A stretch of 19,456 nucleotides of DNA from NCBI GenBank assembly GCA_964511185.1, contig CAZEDU010000093.1, positions 1 to 19,456 of the forward strand. Direction: 5' to 3'. Below, one piece after another: positions 14,471-19,456 of this stretch; position 1 is the first letter of the stretch, and each line of letters begins with the position of its first letter. Both the position numbers and the translations under genes were made by a program. The stretch comes from CAZEDU01 sp964511185 (lineage in GTDB: Bacteria; Myxococcota; Myxococcia; Myxococcales; Myxococcaceae). The notes below the pieces were generated by a model. That model saw only the letters and a list, made by a program, of their open reading frames with translations, did not search any database and had not been told where the DNA came from.

Positions 14471-16346
14471 ATGAAAACGACTTCTTGGCTCGCGATCTCT
14501 CTTTCGCTGGCGCTCTTCGTCTCCGGCGCCGGCCTGGCCCAGTCCGGGAAGCCGACGCCCGAAGAGGCGAAGGCCTTCGTCGCCAAGGCGAACGAGGACT
14601 TGAAGCGCCTCTGGACGCGCTCCTCGACCGCCGAGTGGATCAAGAACACGTACATCACCGACGACACCGAGCGGAACGCGGCGACCGCGAACGAAGACGT
14701 GATGGCGTACCTCTCCAAGGCGATCAAGGACTCTCTGCGCTACAAGGACCTGAAGCTCGACCCCGACACGGCGCGCATGCTGCACCTGCTGCGCATCGCG
14801 TCCGCCTTGCCCGCGCCGAGCGATGCGACCAAGCGCACCGAGCTGGCCAACCTCGCCGCCAAGCTCGAGGGCATCTACGGCAAGGGCAAGTGGTGCGGCC
14901 AAGGCCACGTGCCCGGCAAGAACGAGGCGGAAGATCAGAAGCGCTGCAAGGACCTGCAGCAGCTCTCGGACATCATCGCCAAGAGCCGCAACTACGACGA
15001 GCTGGTCGACGCGTGGGCCGGCTGGCACACCATCTCGCGCGAGATGAGGCCGATGTACGAGCGCCTCGTCGCGCTCTCCAATGAAGGCGCGAAGGAGATC
15101 GGCTTTGGCAACTTGGGCGAGCTGTGGCGCTCCGGCTACGACATGCCGCCCGCCGACTTCGAGAAGGAGACCGATCGCCTCTGGAGCCAGGTCAAGCCGC
15201 TCTACGAGGACCTGCACTGCTACGTGCGCGCGCAGCTGGTGAAGAGGTACGGCAAGGACAAGGTGAAGCCCGAAGGGCCGATCCCCGCGCACCTGCTCGG
15301 CAACATGTGGGCGCAGGAGTGGCCGAACATCTATCCGCTGGTCGAGCCCTTCCCCGGCGCCGCCAGCCTCGACGTCACCGGCGCCCTGAAGAAGGCCAAG
15401 NNNNNNNNNNACCGGCGCGCTGCAGCGCAAGAAGTACGACGAGGTGAAGCTGGTGAAGTTGGGCGAGGCGTTCTTCACCTCGCTCGGCCTCGACCCGCTG
15501 CCGAAGACCTTCTGGGAGCGCTCGATGTTCAAGAAGCCGCGCGACCGCGAGGTGGTCTGTCACGCCAGCGCGTGGGACGTGACCTTCAGCAACGATCTGC
15601 GCATCAAGATGTGCATCAAGATCGACGAAGAAGACCTCACCACCGTCCACCACGAGCTCGGTCACAACTACTACTACGCCTACTACTACAAGCTCCCGGT
15701 CCTCTATCAGCAGGGCGCCAACGACGGCTTCCACGAGGCGATCGGCGACGCGCTCACGCTCTCCATCACGCCGGAGTACCTGAAGCAGCTGGGGCTGCTC
15801 ACCGCGGTCCCGAAAGACGAGAAGGGGCTCATCAACCTGCAGATGAAGGACGCGCTCGAGAAGGTCGCGTTCTTGCCCTTCGGCCGCATGATCGATCAGT
15901 GGCGGTGGGACGTGTTCAGCGGCAAGACGCCCCCCTCGAAGTACAACGAAGCCTGGTGGGAGCTGCGCCGGAAATACCAGGGGCTCGAGTCGCCGGTGCC
16001 GCGGAGCGAGGCCGACTTCGACCCGGGCGCGAAGTACCACATCCCCGCGAACGTCCCGTACATGCGCTACTTCCTCGCGCGCATCCTTCAGTTCCAGTTC
16101 CACCGCGCGCTGTGCCAGGCGGCCGGTCACCAAGGGCCGCTGCACACCTGCTCGATCTACGGAAACAAGGCGGCGGGAGAGAAGCTCAAGGCGATGCTCT
16201 CTTTGGGAGCGAGCAAGCCCTGGCCCGAAGCGCTGCACGCGCTGACGGGCGAGCGTCAGATGGACGCCACCGCGCTCACCAGCTACTTCGCGCCGCTACA
16301 CACCTGGCTCAAGGAGCAGAACAAGGGCCAGAAGTGCGGCTGGTGA
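14471..16346 (+). CDS. M2 family (ACE-like) zinc dipeptidyl carboxypeptidase, interrupted by an assembly gap
   Basis: Secreted peptidase of the angiotensin-converting-enzyme family (M2), which removes C-terminal dipeptides. The ATG at 14471 gives signal peptide MKTTSWLAISLSLALFVSGAGLAQS. The zinc site is HHELGHNYYYAYYY (HELGH at 15651-15665), with the third ligand Glu in NDGFHEAIGD (15735-15737), the exact spacing of ACE. Chloride- or substrate-region motifs such as VPYMRYFLARILQFQFHRALC and HTCSIYGNKAAGEKL are also ACE-like. Ten Ns at 15401-15410 separate two reading frames. The codons before (from 15377) and after (from 15411) the gap encode parallel versions TGALKKAK and TGALQRKK. Merging them at their ACC codons removes 34 nt and restores one frame of 613 residues, a normal M2 length. 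In that merge the ligands number His383, His387 and Glu411. So the gene is probably intact in the organism. Confidence 0.9.
15401..15410. other. Assembly gap (10 N)
   Basis: Ten ambiguous bases inside the M2 peptidase gene. Sequence on the two sides is similar but not identical (ACCGGCGC-CTG then AAG-rich), as expected when two contig ends overlap but differ. The gap length is therefore not meaningful. Confidence 0.95.
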
Positions 16347-16361
16347 TCGCCCCGCTTTTCG

Positions 16362-16390
16362 TAGACACCGCCGGAATCGCCTCCTAGAGT
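16362..16390 (+). promoter_or_regulatory. Candidate sigma70-type promoter of the cold-shock gene
   Basis: TAGACA (16362-16367) and TAGAGT (16385-16390) are separated by 17 nt and match the -35 and -10 consensus at 5 and 4 of 6 bases. This would leave a 5' leader of about 65 nt before the ATG at 16464, a common arrangement for cold-shock genes. Confidence 0.45.
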
Positions 16391-16463
16391 TCCAGTCCTC
16401 TCGGGGCTGCACTCGAGAACGGGCGGCGATGTCCGCGTCCGAAGAACAAAGGGTAAGAAGCAA

Positions 16464-16673
16464 ATGGCAACTGGTATCGTGAAGTGGTTCAACGACGCGA
16501 AGGGCTATGGGTTCATCACCCAGGATGGCGGTGGCGAGGACGTTTTCTGCCACCACACCGCGATTCAGATGGACGGGTTCCGCACTCTGACCGAAGGCCA
16601 GAAGGTGGACTTCGAAGTCACCCGTGGCCCCAAGGGTCTCCAGGCGCAGAACGTTCGCGCGTCCGGCAACTAG
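16464..16673 (+). CDS. Cold-shock protein, CspA family
   Basis: A 69-residue single cold-shock domain, a five-stranded OB-fold that binds single-stranded RNA and DNA and keeps mRNA unfolded. It starts MATGIVKWFNDAKGYGFITQ. RNP1 is KGYGFI (13-18) and RNP2 is DVFCHHTAI (26-34), with Cys29 where E. coli CspA has Val, a variant common in delta-proteobacterial lineages. The end (EGQKVDFEVTRGPKGLQAQNVR) is canonical. Length is standard. It is monocistronic: a candidate promoter and leader precede it and a strong intrinsic terminator follows 30 bp after the stop. The gene name cannot be chosen among csp paralogues. Confidence 0.96.
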   Translation: MATGIVKWFNDAKGYGFITQDGGGEDVFCHHTAIQMDGFRTLTEGQKVDFEVTRGPKGLQAQNVRASGN

Positions 16674-16703
16674 GGCACCCCACCTTTCGAGTTTGTCGCT
16701 ATG

Positions 16704-16745
16704 AAGGCCCGGCCCGCCCCCACTGGCGGCCCGGGCTTTCTTCTT
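16704..16745 (+). terminator. Strong intrinsic terminator after the cold-shock gene
   Basis: AAGGCCCGG (16704-16712) pairs with CCGGGCTTT (16731-16739, one G-U), and inside it CCGCC (16714-16718) pairs with GGCGG (16725-16729) around the loop CCCACT, with one C-C mismatch. The T-rich run CTTTCTTCTTC follows. The ATG at 16701 and the frame through this hairpin are therefore not a coding start. Confidence 0.9.
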
Positions 16746-16763
16746 CTCGCGAGCGTTCTGCCC

Positions 16764-18815
16764 ATGCGCACACCATTCTTGTTGTTCCTCGTCGCCTCCA
16801 TTGCGGGGGCGGCACCCAAACGCATGAGCCCTCCGTCTGACGTGGCTGCCATTCAAAAGGCGCTGGTCGCGCAGCATGGCGAGCCGCAGCAGGCGCGCAT
16901 CACCCGCGGGCTCAAGCAGGTGGCGGCGCTGTGGCGCGCAGAGGACGGCGACCTGGCGGCCTTCGCGAAGGAGCACTTCGTCTCCGACCCCGCCGAGCTG
17001 GTGCTGCTCTTCAAGCGCTTCGAGCAGAACCTGGAGCAGCTCGACGGACACCTGCTCGAGATTGGCCGCGAGCTTCGGCGCGCCAGCGAGCTCGACGTGG
17101 GCCCGATGCTCCGGGTCGACCCGCTCTTCGCCGCCCACGATCCGTCCGCGCACGTGGTCGACGACTTCTTCAAGAACAAGATCGCGTTCGTGGCGCTGCT
17201 CAACTTCCCGCTCACGACGCTGGAGGAGAAGCTGACGCGGGGGCGCGAGTTCAGCCGCCGCCAGTGGGCCGAGGTGCGGCTGGCGGGCCGCTTCGGGCGC
17301 CGCGTGCCCGCGGACGTGCAGCAGCGCATCGCCGAGTCCCAGGCCGCCGCCGACCTCTACATCGCCGAATACAACGTGTGGATGCACCACCTGCTCGGCG
17401 AGAAAGGCGAGCGGCTGTTCCCCAAGGGCTTGCGGCTCATCAGCCACTGGAACCTGCGCGACGAGCTGAAGGCCAACTACGCCGACCCCCGCGGCCTCGA
17501 GAAGCAGCGCATGATCGTGAAGGTGATGGAGCGGATCGTCAGCCAGACGATCCCCGCGGCGGTGATCGACAACCCGCGCCTCGACTGGAACCCGTTCACC
17601 AACCAAGTGACCGCCGCGCCGGCCGAGTCGATCGAGGAGAACGCGCCCAAGCGCGAGGCGAAGCCGGACGGCAAGCCCGAGCCCGACGTCCGGTACCGGC
17701 GCCTGTTCGCCAACTTCCAGACGGCGAAGGCCGCGGATCCGTTTTCACCCACCGCCCCGACGCAGCTGGCCCGCGCCTTCGATCTCGGCGCCGAGATGCC
17801 GGAGAAGCGCGTCGTCGCGATGCTCACCGAGGTGCTCGAGTCGCCGCTGGTGCCCAAGGTCGCGGCGGAGATCGAGAAGCGGGTGGGGCGAAAGCTCGAG
17901 CCGCAGGACTTGTGGTTCAACGGCTTCGTCCCGCGCGGGAAGATCCCCGAAGCCGAGCTCGACGCGATCGTCCGCAAGCGCTACCCGACGGCGGAGGCGT
18001 TCGCGAAGGACATGCCGCGCCTCTTGAAGGGCTTGGGGTTCTCGGACGAGAAGGCGAAGTTCTTGGCCGAGCGCATCGCCGTCGATCCGTCCCGCGGCGC
18101 GGGCCACGCGCTGCAGGCCGCCCGCCGAGGCGACTTCCCGCGACTGCGCACCCGCATCGAGAAGGGCGGTATGAACTACAAGGGGTACAACATCGCGGTG
18201 CACGAGCTGGGGCACAACGTCGAGCAGGTGTTCTCGCTCTACAACGTCGACCACACGCTGCTCGCCGGCGTGCCGAACACCGCGTTCACCGAGGCGCTCG
18301 CGTTCGTGTTCCAGGCCCGCGACCTGGAGCTGCTCGGGCTCTCGAAGCCCGACGCCGAGACCGAGCGGCTGCGCGTGCTCAACGACTTCTGGCAGACCTG
18401 GGAAATCGCCGGCGTCGCGCTGGTCGACATCGGCGTGTGGCACTGGATGTACGAGCACCCGAACGCCAAGCCCGCGGAGCTGAGGGACGCGACCCTGCGC
18501 ACCTCGCGGGACATCTGGAACCGCTACTACGCGCCGGTGCTGGGGCAGCGGGACTCGGTGCTGCTCGGCGTGTACTCACACATGATCAGCTACCCGCTGT
18601 ACCTCTTCAATTACCCGGTCGGGCACCTGATCGCGTTTCAGATCGAGGAGAAGGTGAAGACGTCGGGCAAGCTGGGCGCCGAGTTCGAGCGCATGGCGGC
18701 CTACGGCGCCGTCACCCCGGACCTGTGGATGGAGCACGCGACCGGCGCGCCGGTCGGCGCGGGCGCTCTCCTGCGAGCCACCGAAGCCGCGCTTGGGAGC
18801 GGTCGGACGAATTAG
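16764..18815 (+). CDS. Secreted M3-like gluzincin metallopeptidase
   Basis: A 683-residue protein with signal peptide MRTPFLLFLVASIAGAAPK. The ATG at 16764 is preferred to the in-frame ATG at 16701, because the latter lies inside the terminator of the cold-shock gene. The zinc motif is HELGH (His480, Glu481, His484) in YKGYNIAVHELGHNVEQVF, and the third ligand is probably Glu510 in NTAFTEALAFVFQ, a 26-residue spacing as in gluzincins of the M3/M32/M2 type. The surrounding regions (helical throughout, IWNRYYAPVLG, YPLYLFNYPVGHLIAFQIEEKV near the end) recall thimet-oligopeptidase or oligopeptidase F folds, but I cannot place it in a named M3 subfamily. A linker rich in Lys/Pro/Glu sits near 293-316. 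It probably degrades oligopeptides outside the cytoplasm (inference). Neighbours are the cold-shock gene and a coiled-coil gene, both apparently unrelated. Confidence 0.82.
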   Translation: MRTPFLLFLVASIAGAAPKRMSPPSDVAAIQKALVAQHGEPQQARITRGLKQVAALWRAEDGDLAAFAKEHFVSDPAELVLLFKRFEQNLEQLDGHLLEIGRELRRASELDVGPMLRVDPLFAAHDPSAHVVDDFFKNKIAFVALLNFPLTTLEEKLTRGREFSRRQWAEVRLAGRFGRRVPADVQQRIAESQAAADLYIAEYNVWMHHLLGEKGERLFPKGLRLISHWNLRDELKANYADPRGLEKQRMIVKVMERIVSQTIPAAVIDNPRLDWNPFTNQVTAAPAESIEENAPKREAKPDGKPEPDVRYRRLFANFQTAKAADPFSPTAPTQLARAFDLGAEMPEKRVVAMLTEVLESPLVPKVAAEIEKRVGRKLEPQDLWFNGFVPRGKIPEAELDAIVRKRYPTAEAFAKDMPRLLKGLGFSDEKAKFLAERIAVDPSRGAGHALQAARRGDFPRLRTRIEKGGMNYKGYNIAVHELGHNVEQVFSLYNVDHTLLAGVPNTAFTEALAFVFQARDLELLGLSKPDAETERLRVLNDFWQTWEIAGVALVDIGVWHWMYEHPNAKPAELRDATLRTSRDIWNRYYAPVLGQRDSVLLGVYSHMISYPLYLFNYPVGHLIAFQIEEKVKTSGKLGAEFERMAAYGAVTPDLWMEHATGAPVGAGALLRATEAALGSGRTN

Positions 18816-18840
18816 GAGCTGGGAAGGACCTGGCACGCTT

Positions 18841-18853
18841 GAGGACCGTCCTC
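18841..18853. repeat. Palindrome GAGGACCGTCCTC
   Basis: A 13-bp palindrome about a central C, located 25 nt after the stop of the M3-like gene. It differs from the GGGGACCGTCCCC repeat at 10502 by two compensating bases, so it may be a decayed relative, or simply the 3'-end hairpin of the peptidase transcript. No T-tract follows. Confidence 0.4.
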
Positions 18854-18875
18854 GTGCTCGTGTAATGCTGAAGAC

Positions 18876-19259
18876 ATGGCTCAGAAGAAGAAACCGCGGT
18901 CGCGTGCCCCTGGAGAAAGCGCGTACAGCCGGACGGCGATTCTTCTCGAGGACATGCAGCAAAAGCTGCAGGCGGTGCACGAGGCCGTCCAAGGCGCCGA
19001 ACGACGGCTGATGGGCCAGTTCGACTTGCGATTTCAGAAGATTGAGCTGCGGCTGGACGCGCTCGAGTTCGCGGTTCGAAAGAACAGCGAGGACATCCGC
19101 AGGAACAGCGAAGATATTCGAAAGAACAGCGAGGACATCCGAGAGCTGCGAGAGCAGGTCGCGCGGCTCAACGGAATGCTCCGAACCGATTCGGACGAGA
19201 ATGCGATCGCCATGCTCGAGCGCCGCATCGAAGCGCTCGAGCAGAGAATCGGCACCTAG
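18876..19259 (+). CDS. Coiled-coil protein with perfect heptad repeats
   Basis: A 127-residue cytoplasmic protein, no signal peptide. After a basic start (MAQKKKPRSRAPGESAYSR), the remainder is predicted helix with a strong coiled coil. At residues 69-89 three consecutive heptads read KNSEDIR, RNSEDIR, KNSEDIR, encoded by three 21-bp near-identical DNA units (19080-19100, 19101-19121, 19122-19142). The flanking IELRLDALEFAVR, ELREQVARLNGML and AMLERRIEALEQRIG continue the heptad pattern with Leu/Ile at a and d positions. Such proteins often form trimeric or dimeric rods, and similar short proteins are common near regulators or as uncharacterised DNA-end proteins. No specific function is proposed. 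It converges with the FKBP gene (7 bp). Confidence 0.8.
   Translation: MAQKKKPRSRAPGESAYSRTAILLEDMQQKLQAVHEAVQGAERRLMGQFDLRFQKIELRLDALEFAVRKNSEDIRRNSEDIRKNSEDIRELREQVARLNGMLRTDSDENAIAMLERRIEALEQRIGT
19080..19142 (+). repeat. Three 21-bp tandem units encoding [KR]NSEDIR
   Basis: Tandem 21-bp units within the coiled-coil gene. Units 1 and 3 differ only at the last base, while unit 2 uses synonymous codons (gaa gat att) plus one K-to-R change. The pattern suggests in-frame duplication followed by drift. Confidence 0.85.
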
Positions 19260-19266
19260 CCGGCGA

Positions 19267-19456
19267 TTACTCGTCGGCCGGATGCGCCGGATTCGTCTCC
19301 GGCGTCGCGGCGGCCAGGACCTCCAGCAACTCCACCTCGAACGTCAGCGTGGCCGCGGGCGGGATGGTCGGTGGCCGGCCCATCGGCCCGTACGCGATCT
19401 GCGACGGACAGACGAGCTTCGCCTTGCCGCCGACCTTCATCTTCTGCACGCCCTCG
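19267..19456 (-). CDS. FKBP-type peptidyl-prolyl isomerase, C-terminal part only
   Basis: C-terminal 62-63 residues of an FKBP prolyl cis-trans isomerase whose start lies beyond the right edge. VQKMKVGGKAKLVCPSQIAYGPMGRPPTIPPAATLTFEVELLEV matches the last half of the FKBP domain (family pattern M..GGK....P..LAYG......IPP.ATL.FEVELL). A short acidic tail TPETNPAHPADE ends at a TAA. Catalytic-pocket residues Tyr of AYG, Ile of IPP and Phe of FEVEL are present. Many such bacterial proteins are exported to the periplasm; that cannot be judged without the N-terminus. Confidence 0.92.
   Translation of the reverse strand, partial: EGVQKMKVGGKAKLVCPSQIAYGPMGRPPTIPPAATLTFEVELLEVLAAATPETNPAHPADE

Noticed and set aside
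14471..16346. M2 peptidase as a frameshifted pseudogene
   Set aside because: The frame change coincides exactly with the ten Ns, and the flanks overlap in sequence, so it is an assembly effect.
16701..16763. Upstream ATG of the M3-like peptidase
   Set aside because: The stretch lies in the intrinsic terminator of the cold-shock gene and would precede the signal peptide.
16296..18865. Alternative frames over the M3-like peptidase (minus 16296-17606, plus 16931-18865)
   Set aside because: Arg-rich or domain-free translations. The HELGH-containing frame is clearly the coding one.
1..19456. tRNA, rRNA, CRISPR array, integrase, insertion sequence or prophage
   Set aside because: Read for these on both strands by eye; no cloverleaf with CCA context, no regularly spaced repeats, no transposase or phage protein was found.

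Overview
The window is GC-rich DNA from a Gram-negative bacterium, most likely a myxobacterium or relative (Myxococcota). The evidence is the density of predicted lipoproteins, a secreted M36 (fungalysin) protease with trailing Ig/PKD-like domains as in myxobacteria, a eukaryote-like squalene synthase, an ACE-like M2 peptidase, and a DVFCHH-type cold-shock protein. A run of ten Ns at 15401-15410 whose two sides repeat each other in diverged form suggests a draft or metagenome-derived scaffold. There is no phage, integrase, CRISPR, rRNA or tRNA signal. Genes are packed tightly; the longest stretch without a gene is about 231 bases (10500-10730).

Layout. 1-4069 (-): secreted M36 metallopeptidase, C-terminus off the left edge. 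4190-5683 (-): propeller-like lipoprotein. 5853-9707 (-): a compact five-gene run in the order moxR-like AAA ATPase, CoxE-like VWA protein, TMEM220-like membrane protein, unknown soluble protein, squalene/phytoene synthase. 9801-10499 (+): pirin. 10502-10608: four copies of a GGGGACNGTCCCC palindrome arranged like a REP doublet. 10731-13737 (+): GlsB/YeaQ-type membrane protein, coiled-coil lipoprotein, Spy/CpxP-like lipoprotein, TSUP (TauE/SafE) exporter, a SelW-type selenoprotein, and a small basic protein. 13744-14394 (-): outer-membrane-type lipoprotein. 14471-16346 (+): M2 peptidase interrupted by the assembly gap. 16464-16673 (+): cold-shock protein with a recognisable promoter and terminator. 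16764-18815 (+): M3-like gluzincin peptidase. 18876-19259 (+): coiled-coil protein with three perfect heptads. 19267-19456 (-): C-terminus of an FKBP prolyl isomerase.

The most notable element is at 13261-13485. A conventional caller would miss this gene because codon 10 is TGA. Read as selenocysteine, the TGA gives a 74-residue SelW/Rdx protein with the CxxU motif in the context YCTAUGYKPR, almost the same as animal SelW around its redox centre. A hairpin with a GU-containing apical loop lies 22 nt downstream of the TGA, where a bacterial SECIS belongs. The gene sits 3 nt after the TSUP exporter gene and is probably translationally coupled to it. This implies that the organism has selenocysteine machinery (selA, selB, selC, selD) elsewhere in its genome.

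The remaining gene content is mostly envelope-related and secreted: three secreted or exported metallopeptidases of different families, four lipoproteins and several small membrane proteins. The MoxR-CoxE pair is a recognised chaperone-type module; its link here to a squalene synthase is by gene order only.
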